The notes beneath the pieces were generated by a model, which worked only from the letters and a program-made list of their open reading frames with translations, made no database searches and was not told the DNA's origin. Shown piece by piece: positions 35,386-47,787 of a stretch of DNA of 64,000 nucleotides. The stretch lies in NCBI GenBank assembly GCA_034770075.1, contig CM068384.1, forward strand, positions 42,009,182 through 42,073,181, in the 5' to 3' direction. The stretch's first letter is position 1, and every line of letters begins with the position of its first letter. The DNA is from Aralia elata. Taxonomy: Eukaryota; Streptophyta; Magnoliopsida; Apiales; Araliaceae. A program made the translations under genes and the position numbers.

Positions 35386-36322
35386 TCAGGTCTGACAAGA
35401 GACTGACAATGAAGCATTGTTGATTGAAAGTCCCGATGCATTCTTCAAACATCCTTAGTATTATCAAAGATCAAAATATGTGTCTAACAACTAGTTTGCT
35501 GAAAGCGACATATCTGTAGTGTTAGGTAAGAAAGCAGACTGATGTGGCAGGAAATTCAAAAAGCAGCTGACACATATGTGCAAATGTCAACATGAAGGAT
35601 CCCAGAATATCTGAGGCATTAAATGCGACAACGGAAACTTTTCAACGGGAAGATTTCTAAAAGACTATAAAAGGCAATAAGATTCAAATTCAAAGTGATG
35701 TTGGATGACGGATCATCATCAGAAAAGAACACAAAGCTGAACCTATGCCAAAGTAGAGCAAGCTTCACTCTACGACTCAAGATGTGTTCAAAGCTGCTAA
35801 GCACCTGAAAGAAGCCGAGCCTTATTACAAAGCTTAGCAACACCTTAACAATCAATCAACAGTGATCGTCTTGGTCTAAGTGACCATTATTCCAAGTCTA
35901 GCTGACTTGAAGAGATCTTAGTGATCTTTGGGACTTAGTGACCCATATTCCGAGACTAAGTGACTTGAAGAAATCTAAGTGATTCAGAAGACTAAGTGTC
36001 CTGGTCTGAGTGATCGAATTTTTGAGAATAAGTTACTCGAAGGAACCTTAATGGTTCAGTTGTAAGGATCTTAGTGATCTACATCCTTAGTGGATTTCCT
36101 ACTCTGTGAAATAGAAGAGTGGACTAGGAGTTATTCAGTCTCCGAACCACTTAAAATCTTGCTTATGTCATTTACTTTACTGTTCTTACTTTATATCCAA
36201 TATCCATGTTTCTTTGTGACTGAAAGTCATAACTAAAGTTGGAACTGAAATTTCTCATTAATCTTTAAGGGGATTTTCCAAAAGTATATTCCGTTGTGCA
36301 TAATCAAATCTAATTAACTGAT

Positions 36323-37067
36323 TGATGGAGTTTTATACCTATAAATTGAGTAATTTTAGCTTGATAAAATTTTGAGTTCTTGGGTATTTTTCGTTACTTT
36401 TTACATGTTTTTATGCTTTGTGTAAGAAAAGGAATTGGGAGCAAAATGGTTGCATTATAGTCAATTTGGAGTTGCAAAGGTTATGCGGTGCTAGAATATT
36501 CATTGGTTCGACGTCCGTTGGTAAAAATGCCATAACTTTTTATCCAGGAAGAGTTACGGGACGTGCCACTTATTAAAATGAAGCTAACGAAAAGATCTAC
36601 AAGTGAGAGCAGAAGGTAGAGAGCCGCGACGCTGCTATAGAGAGCCGAGGCGCCTCTTTAGAGAGCCGCAATGCTAGTTTGTGTGCAGGAGCTGATTTTG
36701 CTGAGTTTTCCACTTCCAATTGACTGGGGACTTGCCATATTGATTCCTAAGAGGATTAAATGTCTACCAAGCTACATAGAGACTATAATTGGACATAAAA
36801 TTAGGGTTACAAAGAGGAGAGAGCCTTAGAGTTATATTAGATATAGAGAGAAAAGGAGGCTAGGGTTTTCATCAGCTTTTGAAGGAGATCATTGGAGGCT
36901 TGCAAGGAATTCTGGAGAGAACTTGAAGAACGACATCGACAAAGTTTTTTCCTCATTCTTATTCTTTATTTCTTGTAGTCTTAAAATATTTTTTGAAAGT
37001 GTGATGATGTTCTTATTTGTAATTACGAACTAAACCTTCTTTTAAGGTTGCAAAGGAACCCGATGTT
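36323..37067 (+). mobile_element. Athila4: truncated LTR of another Athila family
   Basis: It begins TGATGGAGTTTTATACCTAT, paralleling the Athila2 LTR start (TGATGAGTAGGTTTTATACC), and contains TAATTACGAACTAAACCTTC, paralleling Athila1 (GTATGAACTAAACCTT). Three AGAGAGCCG-led GC-rich repeats lie at 36621-36672. It is broken off by the copia1 LTR at 37068; the rest is not in the window. Confidence 0.65.
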
Positions 37068-37991
37068 TGAAAGTAGTATGCACACAAGCCAATCATATTT
37101 GATATGATGTAGTATATACTTTGTAATCTTATTCATTTATTAATAAAAGAATTGATTTATTAAAGGCATTTTACTTTATCTACATGGTGCTGTTATTTAA
37201 TATGTGATAAACCCATAGTTTTAAGCAATAATTTTAGAATCATGATGATGATCATGCTAATGAGATCTAAACTCTTAGAAAGCTTAAAACTAAAATCGTT
37301 CCTAATCGTTGGATTACTAAATGGGGATTAGTGAATCCAGATAGATTAGTACATACTTTACTTGCTCTTAGGAAGAGGATGATTAATTTCGTAATCTTTT
37401 GTGTGGAGAAACTAAAGCAAGTATATAGGTGCTTATCGGAGAATAAGTTCACTGAACGTGACTCGCTAAGGAATACTTAATGGAGTTTTACTCGCCTGTC
37501 AATAGGAATTCCTCTAGTAATAGTAGCACAAGTGATCCTTGGACTTGAGATCATCATAGTATCTTGTGTATGATGAGTTATACTTTGACATGTCCCTTAA
37601 GACCTTTAGGGTATATCAAAGGGTATGATTGGGTATAATAAGTTGTACATGGATATAGGAGAATGATCAATAAAGAATCTACCACATCTAGCAAAAGATG
37701 TGAATGTCCTATGTGATTCGATAAATGACAACTCAGTAGTCCTTGGCCAAGGCATAACGAAATTAGAAACGAGTTTCTAATTTGCATTATTTAGAGTTGT
37801 GCATTTAAGAATCGAAATGCATATAATTAAATAAAATAAAACTTGACAGTAATTCCATGTCTTATATTTAATTGGGACATTGTATGGTAAAAGGATTGAA
37901 TTGTACAATAACTATTCACTGAAAGGTTATTTTGTGATTAATGTTAAAATCTATATTATCTGGAAAGTCGTTGATCGCTAAGGGAGCTTAC
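37068..37991 (+). mobile_element. copia1 LTR, left part
   Basis: It begins TGAAAGTAGTATGCAC, which matches on the opposite strand the end of the copia2 LTR at 61300. It continues as an inverted match of about 60410-61300 until Athila2 interrupts. No PPT precedes it, so it is a 5' or solo LTR. CTTAC (37987-37991) is the Athila2 target. Confidence 0.85.
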
Positions 37992-38967
37992 TATTTGCCT
38001 AAATCTATACTAGCAAAATACGCAAGTATACGCAGTTCACAAGTAATATAATGAAAGTAGAGTATCGTCCCACAGAGAAAAATTGAGTCTTTAATGACAA
38101 TTTCTAATTTTAAATCAAATCAATCTCAGTAAACAAATAATTGATAATTTTTGAAGTTTTGAATTTAACTAATTAATTCTAAATTAAATTAACACCACTA
38201 ATTTGACAACATATTTTTAAAGACTTAAGACTATAATTTCACTCAATGTTTTATTTTGCTCGACACACTCCCCTTTGGATTATACTAGTTATTTTGAATT
38301 GTTAACCAAGAACTCATCACTATTTATGACCATCTCTCAATGTTTCATAAACAACTCAACTCAAGTCCACAATTGATAAACTCAAGTTAATCACCCTAGA
38401 TAACTAATTCACTATATTTCTATGTGAATTACAATTAAAGAGGATTTAAAGTTCAGGTTCCCTATTAGATTACATACGGTGAATAGGTATATCTCTATCC
38501 TAAACACAAATTATGAATTCCATCAACAGCAAAATACACAATCATATGCTAATATGGTCAGATCTAATTCTATACTTCATCTCTCGAGTTCATATAGAAT
38601 ATCCCAGTAATTATTGGCCAAATAATTGAGCAATTCAGCAAAAACCATAATAGACAATCCAAAATTAACTAATCATAACATTCCAAGAAGCATGTCATTC
38701 AAAACTACGCATTGAGATCCATTATAGCCTTAAAAGAAATTTAGTTCATAATTAAACTAGAATTCATCATCCACAAGTTTAATAGCATTCAAAAGTTCAG
38801 AGTAAAAAGAAGAGAAAAGAAGAAACACTGCAAAGCAATCCTTGAATCTCTGACTTGCTCCTCCTTGCTTCCTTCCTGCTATTAACTTGCTTCAAGTCTT
38901 CTCAAATTGCTCTAAACTAGGGTTTGCTAATAATAACTTGAACACACTGAAAGTAACTTAAAAACAA

Positions 38968-38977
38968 CTATTTATAG
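38968..38977 (-). promoter_or_regulatory. TATA box of Athila2 3' LTR
   Basis: CTATAAATAG on the minus strand; the copy in the 5' LTR is at 57867-57876. It lies about 100 bp downstream of the GC-rich array. Confidence 0.6.
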
Positions 38978-39078
38978 TATTTGATAAAAATCCTAATTAA
39001 TTACAGAGTTTCAAATCCAAGTTCAAATCAAATCTGCTTAAAACTGCTGAAAAGTCAAAATTGCCCTCTCTCGAACCG

Positions 39079-39205
39079 GCGCGGCCGCGCTTGAATGAAG
39101 CTTGAATGACGCGCGGCCGCGCTACCCTGACAACCAATTTTTTTTCAAAGCCTGAAGACAGGCGCGACCGCGCTGCACCCTAGTTCATTTTGGGCGCGGC
39201 CGCGC
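39079..39205 (-). promoter_or_regulatory. Array of four GCGCGGCCGCGC palindromes in Athila2 U3
   Basis: Perfect 12-bp palindromes lie at 39079, 39111 and 39194, and a one-base variant (GCGCGACCGCGC) at 39162. The 5' LTR has the same four positions at 57978-58103 with different point changes. The motif also occurs in gag (55317, 55349) and six times at 50965-51174. Confidence 0.85.
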
Positions 39206-39392
39206 TGCACCAACTTCACAGCATCTCAGCATCTGCAACAGCACAGTCCAACCAATTCTCGCTAAACTTATTCCCAACACATGCAACCTACAAAAACACA
39301 TAAAATGCATGAAAAGTAACTTCAAACCATGGAAATAAACAATAATTCGCATTCATTGGCATCCGAATCGTAGGTATAAAACCTACTCATCA

Positions 39393-39405
39393 AATTCCCC
39401 CAAAC
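39393..39405 (-). other. Athila2 polypurine tract
   Basis: On the minus strand AAGTTTGGGGGAATT precedes the LTR, following GGGGACGAGCAATAGTTT. Confidence 0.85.
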
Positions 39406-39536
39406 TTAAACTATTGCTCGTCCCCGAGCAACACCATACAATGTACCTAACACAATGCAACACAATGCTATGAATATACTAATAACTACCATGCCTAAGA
39501 ATCCAACCAATAGCCAGTATGAATCTTAACTGTATG

Positions 39537-39707
39537 TGTGACGCCCCGAAAATCCACCTGCTTGCTTCTTTTAGCCAGGTCGGACTTCGTGCTCACGTGT
39601 ACAACCTTTACATACTACTATAGAAATCTTGATTTCTAATAATCAGAGTATAATGCGGAAAAGTGATAATATTACAATATCATTCAATACCCTCACTTGA
39701 TACCAAC
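39537..39707 (-). repeat. 171-bp extension of the LARD 3' LTR with fossil PBS
   Basis: It ends CACTTGATACCAAC directly before TGTAACGCCCCCGAATTTGG. The order (PBS-like GATACCA, then LTR terminus) repeats that at the true junction 45008-45023. It shares GTGCTCACGTG with the Tekay1 LTR end. The same extension is at 45023-45193. Confidence 0.8.
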
Positions 39708-41994
39708 TGTAACGCCCCCGAATTTGGGTCCGACGTTAACTCGTACTTCTATCGTCACTTAACCAATGATCCCATAATCGTATTGGTTGGACGGGTCTAA
39801 TAAAGACACCGCTTATAAAAATTTCTCTTATTCGTTCCCTGGATCTTAACTTATTCTCTATCCTTCCTTGCTACAAGTATCAACTTGTAGTTTATAACCG
39901 TTTACCTAGATAACATCATATCCAACGGTTAATTTTTAACCTTAAGGTTTGAACCTTCTATACGTCCACTTGTAACGGTCTCATTCGTACTACAAGTATC
40001 AATATACAAAGATATTTCTTTATGTCGATATTCTCTATTTATCTGACATTCACAATATTAATAACAAACTTGCTCTTGGGACAGAGGAACCTTGCGATGA
40101 ATTTGGTTTCTTCATCGGTGCTAAATCTCTGTACGTACAGAACTAAGAATGTTATATAATATCCTCATTCAGACTTGTAGTTCTTTATCAACCTTGTATT
40201 AATGTTTTACCATCTATCTGAATTTCAGAGTATCGGCATAACATGATCAGTCCATATTACCAATACCCTCACTCAGATTTATAGTTCTTTAACGATTCTA
40301 AGTTATATCAAATTTAAAGACATAATAACGTTCGATAACAATAAACTGGTAATATTGATATAATATTCGGTTACATGTTTGTTTGTTCGTATTACAAAAG
40401 TCATTATGACTATAAACAATACAACAATTAAATAATCATGAAAACTAGCCTATGCTTTCCTCTTTTACGTTCCATGATCTTCTTAACGTTCTTAAAGTTT
40501 TATTCGCAGGAATGAGCACTACGGCTCAGCAAGTCTAATTAATATCACATAAACAGTTTATGCTTTCATATAACTTTAACATGTTTAGACTTGACAGATA
40601 TTTCATTTCATAATCAATTAACACTCAACAGTTAATCATATAAAATAACTTATAACAGTTGCACATAATAACAATTGCACATAATAACAATAATACATAA
40701 CAATATAAGAAAGGATTAGAAAAACTTGCACATAAATACAATTGTGAAAGACTTGCACAATAACACATAAAGGATTAGAACTTGCCTTGATCGTAAACTA
40801 AAATTTCCCGGTAAACGCTTGAAAGCCTACATAATGGGTTACGTGTACCCGAATATTAGATCATTGAATTTTATTTCTTAATAAGTCTTAGATATACTTG
40901 ACTAGACTATTTCCATTGGTGGAATGATTTAAATAATTCATTTGCAAAAGCCTAAATTTCAAATTTTGGGCAGCCTACTTGGCCGTCGGACCAGCCGCAG
41001 TGTTTTAGTCATAACTTCCTCATAACAAAACATTTTTGAGTGTTTCTTGAGTCTAAATTCATTAGAACTTCCTGATCTATAACTTCCTTTTATATTTCAG
41101 AAGTAGATTCTGAATTTAAGATTTCGGAAATTTGCTTCAAAAGTCAGTAAGCAAATCTGTCCAGAATTTCCAAAATCAGCTTGTACCTCTTTTACTAAAA
41201 CAGGCATAACTTTTTCATAACAAAACATTTTCAGGTGATTCTTGAGTATAAATTGGTTAGAATTGCATGCTCTACAACTTTCTTTTATATTGCGAAAACA
41301 GATTCTGACTTTAACTTTTCGAAAAAACTGCAGAATTGACAAACTGTTGATTTGCACACAACTTCTTCATTCCACTAGGTAAAACATGATACCACAAGCA
41401 TCAAAATGCTATGTTATCATGTTCTAACACTTAATATACCTCAATAACATAAAAATAGTCGAATCATAAACCAACTTATATAGGATTTATGACTTTTGAT
41501 CAAGAACACGAAGAACATACGAAGAACATATGAAGAACGATAAATATCGAATATCGTAACGGCTTGTGTTTTGATCTTTTAACTTAATAATTAAAATAAT
41601 TTGAGCATTATAACAACATGTTTACTTGATTTTAACAATTTTAAGCATAATATATATATGATTAAAGCTTGTAAAGATTAATATCAACTTTATTTCGAGA
41701 GTACACGAAGAACAGTTAATCGGCATAGCCAAACATCATAACATCGTGTTTCTCATCGAGATTAAGGACCGTGAATGAAGATTTGCTCAAGAAACAAGAA
41801 GAACACTTGTGATCTTGAACAATTTCGACATTATAACTACTTGCATAATTGATTAAAGCGATTAAAACACGAATTGAAATCTAACATAACAACAATTAGG
41901 GATTTTACCTCTTGTAGTTGCAAGCTTTAACTATTTCTTTGCAACTTCAGATTTTAGCTAGTGAATTAGCAAAGAACTAATGAACTTAAGCCTT

Positions 41995-42004
41995 CTATTT
42001 ATAG
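41995..42004 (-). promoter_or_regulatory. TATA box of LARD 3' LTR
   Basis: CTATAAATAG on the minus strand, about 90 bp from the 16-bp array. The 5' LTR copy is at 47481-47490. Confidence 0.6.
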
Positions 42005-42093
42005 GAAAACCAAAGTGGGGGTAAAATAGACTTTTAGGCCTTAAAATATCTTAGTAAAATATCTTAACAAAATATCTTAATAAAATATCTTCC

Positions 42094-42221
42094 AAGCACG
42101 ACAAAGCGTAAGCACGACAATGCGTAAGCACGACAAAGCGTAAGCACGACAAAGCGTAAGCACGACAATGCGTAAGCACGACAAAGCGTAAGCACGACAA
42201 AGCGTAAGCACGACAATGCAG
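42094..42221 (-). repeat. 16-bp tandem array, 8 units, LARD 3' LTR
   Basis: Units of AAGCACGACAAAGCGT and AAGCACGACAATGCGT alternate irregularly, the last ending in AATGCAG. Three frames stay open through the array on the minus strand, but these are not genes. Confidence 0.95.
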
Positions 42222-44886
42222 CTTGTCAAAAACGAATATACCAACAAGTTCATTGGCGAAAAAAATATTTTTAAGCACGACGTGTCAAGCACGACGTTTT
42301 TTCGGAGAAAATTTTATTTAACCTAATTCATTGTTTACACTATAAAATCACAAAACACCTGCTTCGAAATATCATTTGGATCTTTATTAAACACATAAAT
42401 TCAAATCTCATTAGGGCTTAAGGTTTTAAACTTCTTGATACCTAGCTTTAGGTTATACGTTCTAATTCTAAACGTATACGATCGCGTTTTCGAATCGTAT
42501 TAGGTTTTCAAAGATTACCTGAACAGTCGATCATTAGGTATTTCTAGAGTTTTCATTCTTAACTCAGTTAAGACAATATTTATAATTTTGATAATATTTC
42601 GGGGTATTACATTCTACCCAACTTACAAGAATTTCGTCCTCGAAATTATTTTACAACTAACTTTAGTCATTTAATATCATATTTATATGTTTCTATAAAT
42701 TTTCAGGATATTACATTCTCTCTTTCTTATAAGAATTTCGTCCTCGAAATTATCTCTAACTTAGTCTTCAATATGAATTTTCTAAATTCATCTCTTCTCA
42801 CATCAAATTCCTAATATTAGGTCAACTATGTTCACTTATCTATACACATTTCCTTTCTGCAAAGGAAATTATATATGCAAGGATGAGCTATAAAAGACTT
42901 ATCAAGTTTAAACATTTAACAAATTATACTCACATTGTGTTTAAATTGAATGAGCATGTAGTTCAAAGATTTTTTCACATATATATACTAAGGGTTTGTC
43001 TGTCAAACCACACATATTCTAGTTTCTGTCAGTCATAAAGACTTAGAAATCAGAGGTTGATCTGTTCAACCGGACATAGTAATCATTCCCATAGGTCATA
43101 TAGACTTAGGAATCATTAGTTCGGATATTTTGAAGGGGATCAGCCTCCTTAACATCCTAGGAGTATGCATATCATCCTACTAGTGCCCGTTCGCACTATA
43201 TGTCAGACAATACTGAACATATATATCATCCCACAAGGGGAATCAATTTCATCTCAGTTCAAAAGTTTTACCAATACACTTTGGTTTGACACACATTTCA
43301 TGTTTTCTAAAATCAACAACAATTTCACAATTTAATTTTAAATAATGATGGTTGATAGCCCGTCCTGGGATCCGTATCCAATTAACCATCGTTTAACTGA
43401 GGATTGATAGCCCAGTCCGTCGGGATCCGTATCAATCATTCCTGTCAATCTTTAAGATTTAGGAATATGTTTAGATTTGGATGTCTTGAAGGGGGATTCA
43501 GCCTTATTACTATCCTAGGAGTATGCATATCATCCTACAATTTTGGTCGATATATAATCAACATTTTACGGCCTTCCATAAAGGCATTTTCCATTTCTCA
43601 GTATATATGTCGTACCAAACATTATTGGTTTCCACTCAGTTTATAACAAGGTTGTCTAGCCGAAACAATTGGCATTGACTCATATTTAATTTATTCAAAA
43701 ACTTTTGAAAATCAATTTTATGACTTTATCATACCGTATCATGATTACGTTGATGATTCCATCATCTTTCATACCACACCGGGTAAAATGGGGTGTTGAT
43801 GAAAAATTCATTTTATTTTTCACATTAAATCTGTGTAGCCAAAACAATTAGCATAGACATATAAATAACATGGCTCAAAAAAAAATTTCCAGTTCAATGA
43901 TTGAACACTCCTTTTTCAAAGGCACCCAAGTGCGAATATACGTATGAAGATCTAGCATTGCTAGAAGATTTTGGAATACCCTTTTCTCCTTCATCAACTT
44001 CAACTTCCTCTAATAAATCATTATGAAACACTTTTATCTATCTTTAGCACTATCAATGCTCAATCTAGTATAAATAATTAGCTATTATTCTATAATATTT
44101 CTATACTCTAGTATAGTTCATCAAACTTACCATACATTATGTGTTTAGGAACTTTCCATAAAAATATGAGTTTAGGAACTTATCCTAACAATATGTAGTC
44201 CGAGAACTAATCAGAGACTGTCCATGTGCTTAGGGGTTCAGAAACATACCATATGATTATGAGTCACAAACTTGCCATAAGTATGAGTTTTAAGAACTCA
44301 CACCTAATCTTATATTCTCTAATTATCAAATATACATATGAGAAAAGAATCACCTTCTCAAAATATATATCAGGAATAGTTTGACACAAGATTTCAATTT
44401 ATTATCAATATAGTAGACTGAGTGGTTCCTAACCCGTGAACTAATGAATTAGTTCCCCGTCTCATCAACACTGCTACAATTGCATCAACAGTGTATATCG
44501 ATTCTACGATACATCTACAATGCGACAAATGTTACCTCAGTGAGTTAGATCGGTTTCCTAACACATCTTAAACTCCTGCCCATACAAGAGAGTTGTTCAA
44601 CTCAAACACCAACATGGTTTTCAATTGAAATTCAACAATCACTAACACGTTGCACAGAACAGATAACAAGCATGTTAATGCACGGGGTGCAAAAGAAACA
44701 ATACTTGCATAACAATAAACTTCATAAATAAGACATGTTATTGCACGAGGTGCATTTCAACAAATAAGTAGACTTGCTTGAGAACTCCTTATGAGTCTAT
44801 TCATTTCCAGACATTCTCGGGAAGAGTTTATCTTTATTCAATATATTTCTTTCACATAAAAGTTTTATGTATTAAGATTTATTAAG

Positions 44887-44911
44887 ATATATATATATAT
44901 ATATATATATA
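44887..44911 (+). repeat. (AT)n microsatellite
   Basis: About twelve AT units inside the LARD interior. Confidence 0.95.
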
Positions 44912-45007
44912 TTTTTAATTATCTACGGACTCTTCACAAGTCCATTTTAATTTTAACGCATCAGATTATACTCCACGGTACTCGTTACCTCAGAACTATA
45001 ATCCAAA

Positions 45008-45019
45008 GCTCTGATACCA
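45008..45019 (-). other. LARD primer binding site, initiator tRNA-Met
   Basis: TGGTATCAGAGC on the minus strand, three bases from the LTR, as in Tekay1. Confidence 0.93.
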
Positions 45020-47480
45020 ACCTGTGACGCCCCGAAAATCCACCTGCTTGCTTCTTTTAGCCAGGTCGGACTTTGTGCTCACGTGTACAACCTTTACATA
45101 CTACTATAGAAATCTTGATTTCTAATAATCAGAGTATAATGCGGAAAAGTGATAATATTACAATATCATTCAATACCCTCACTTGATACCAACTGTAACG
45201 CCCCCGAATTTGGGTCTGACGTTAACTCGTACTTCTATCGTCTCTTAACCAATGATCCCATAATCGTATTGGTTGGACGGGTCTAATAAAGACACCGCTT
45301 ATAAAAATTTCTCTTATTCGTTCCCTGGATCTTAACTTATTCTCTATCCTTCCTTGCTACAAGTATCAACTTGTAGTTTATAACCGTTTACCTAGATAAC
45401 ATCATATCCAACGGTTAATTTTTAACCTTAAGGTTTGAACCTTCTATACGTCCACTTGTAACGGTCTCATTCGTACTACAAGTATCAATATACAAAGATA
45501 TTTCTTTATGTCGATATTCCCTATTTATCTGACATTCACAATATTAATAACAAACTTGCTCTTGGGACAGAGGAACCTTACGATGAATTTGGTTTCTTCA
45601 TCGGTGCTAAATCTTTGTACGTACAGAACTAAGAATGTTATATAATATCCTCATTCAGACTTGTAGTTCTTTATCAACCTTGTATTAATGTTTTACCATC
45701 TATCTGAATTTCAGAGTATCGGCATAACATGATCAGTCCATATTACCAATACCCTCACTCAGATTTGTAGTTCTTTAACGATTCTAAGTTATATCAAATT
45801 TAAAGACATAATAACGTTCGATAACAATAAACTGGTAATATTGATATAATATTCGGTTACATGTTTGTTTGTTCGTATTACAAAAGTCATTATGACTATA
45901 AACAATACAACAATTAAATAATCATGAAAACTAGCCTATGCTTTCCTCTTTTACGTTCCATGATCTTCTTAACGTTCTTAAAGTTTTATTCGCAGGAATG
46001 AGCACTACGGCTCAGCAAGTCTAATTAATATCACATAAACAGTTTATGCTTTCATATAACTTTAACATGTTTAGACTTGACAGATATTTCATTTCATAAT
46101 CAATTAACACTCAACAGTTAATCATATAAAATAACTTATAACAGTTGCACATAATAACAATTGCACATAATAACAATTATACATAACAATATAAGCAAGG
46201 ATTAGAAAATTTTGCACATAAATACAATTGTGAAAGACTTGCACAATAACACATAAAGGATTAGAACTTGCCTTGATCGTAAACTAAAATTTCCCGGTAA
46301 ACGCTTGAAAGCCTACATAATGGGTTACGTGTACCCGAATATTAGATCATCGAATTTTATTTCTTAATAAGTCTTAGATATACTTGACTAGACTATTTCC
46401 ATTGGTGGAATGATTTAAATAATTCATTTGCAAAAGCCTAAATTTCAAATTTTGGGTAGCCTACTTGGCTGTCGGACCAGCCGCAGTGTTTTAGTCATAA
46501 CTTCCTCATAACAAAACATTTTTGAGTGTTTCTTGAGTCTAAATTCATTACAACTTCCTGATCTACAACTTCCTTTTATATTTCAGAAGCAGATTCGGAA
46601 TTTAAGATTTCGGAAATTTGCTTCAAAAGTCAGTAAGCAAATCTGTCCAGAATTTCCAAAATCAGCTTGTACCTCTTTTACTAAAACAGGCATAACTTTT
46701 TCATAACAAAACATTTTCAGGTGATTCTTGAGTCTAAATTGGTTAGAATTGCATGCTCTACAACGTTCTTTTATATTGCGAAAACAGATTCTGACTTTAA
46801 CGTTTCGAAAAATCTGCAGAATTGACAAACTGTGGATTTGCACACAACTTCTTCATTCCACTAGGTAAAACATGATACCACAAGCATCAAAATGCTATGT
46901 TATCATGTTCTAACACTTAATATACCTCAATAACATAAAAATAGTCGAATCATAAACCAACTTATATAGGATTTATGACTTTTGATCAAGAACACGAAGA
47001 ACATACGAAGAACATATGAAGAACGATAAAAATCGAATATCGTAACGGCTTGTGTTTTGATCTTTTAACTTAATACTTAAAATAATTTGAGCATTATAAC
47101 AACATGTTTACTTGATTTTAACAATTTTAAACATAATATATATATGATTAAAGCTTGTAAAGATTAATATCAACTTTATTTCGAGAGTACACGAAGAACA
47201 GTTAATCGGCATAGCCAAACATCATAACATCGTGTTTCTCATCGAGATTAAGGACCGTGAATGAAGATTTGCTCAAGAAACAAGAAGAACACTTGTGATC
47301 TTGAACAATTTCAACATTATAACTACTTGCATAATTGATTAAAGCGATTAAAACACGAATTGAAATCGAACATAACAACAATTAGGGATTTTACCTCTTG
47401 TAGTTGCAAGCTTTAACTATTTCTTTGCAACTTCAGATTTTAGCTAGTGAATTAGCAAAGAACTAATGAACTTAAGCCTT

Positions 47481-47490
47481 CTATTTATAG
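47481..47490 (-). promoter_or_regulatory. TATA box of LARD 5' LTR
   Basis: CTATAAATAG on the minus strand. The array upstream of it begins about 90 bp away. Confidence 0.6.
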
Positions 47491-47579
47491 GAAAACCAAA
47501 GTGGGGGTAAAATAGACTTTTAGGCCTTAAAATATCTTAGTAAAATATCTTAACAAAATATCTTAATAAAATATCTTCC

Positions 47580-47787
47580 AAGCACGACAAAGCGTAAGCA
47601 CGACAATGCGTAAGCACGACAATGCGTAAGCACGACAAAGCGTAAGCACGACAAAGCGTAAGCACGACAATGCGTAAGCACGACAAAGCGTAAGCACGAC
47701 AAAGTGTAAGCACGACAAAGCGTAAGCACGACAATGCGTAAGCACGACAAAGCGTAAACACGACAAAGCGTAAGCACGACAATGCAG
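47580..47787 (-). repeat. 16-bp tandem array, 13 units, LARD 5' LTR
   Basis: Same unit as 42094-42221 with five more copies; one unit reads AAACACGAC and one ends AAAGTGT. As LTRs are identical at insertion, the change in copy number is later. Confidence 0.95.

Larger units (their letters stand above)
34276..36255 (+). mobile_element. Possible Sirevirus-like copia LTR (solo)
   Basis: It starts TGTTAGAGTC, directly after CATTA (34271-34275); CATTA recurs at 36256-36260. Near the end, GAGTGGACTAGGAG ... TCCGAACCACTTAAAATC resembles the 3' part of Sirevirus LTRs, which carry AGTGGAC..AGG and GAACCACTATAAA wording. The inferred right end lacks a terminal CA, and no internal domain is present, so both the limits and the family are uncertain. 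Confidence 0.35.
37992..39392 (-). repeat. Athila2 3' LTR
   Basis: It matches 56891-58290. Element-side features, read right to left, are TGATGAGTAGG start, four GCGCGGCCGCGC motifs (39079-39205), TATA (38968-38977) and the end at 37992, where terminal CA has become TA. Confidence 0.93.
39537..42611 (-). repeat. LARD 3' LTR
   Basis: It is 3075 bp, begins TGTGACGCCCCGAAAATCC and ends CGGGGTATTACA. It holds the 171-bp extension (39537-39707), the TATA box (41995-42004) and an 8-unit array (42094-42221). Most of it parallels the solo LTR at 30207. Confidence 0.92.
42612..45022 (-). other. LARD internal region, non-coding, with relic junctions
   Basis: On the left side, two PPT contexts (TTTCGAGGACGAAATTCTTA type on the minus strand) lie at 42612-42648 and 42716-42752. 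A 67-bp LTR-start fragment (minus strand TGTAATATCCTGAAAAT) sits between them, like the Tekay1 LTR start. Blocks around 42850-43320 and 43350-43700 each contain ATCCTAGGAGTATGCATATC and other words of the Tekay1 LTR (compare 18095-18260). The remainder to 45007 is unrecognised AT-rich DNA. No protein motif is seen. Confidence 0.75.

Noticed and set aside
41097..41357. 86-codon minus frame, repeated at 46583-46843
   Set aside because: Lies in the LARD LTR, present twice because of LTR duplication; no start context or motif.
42094..42221. CRISPR-like regular repeats
   Set aside because: Contiguous 16-bp tandem units without spacers, in a plant LTR.
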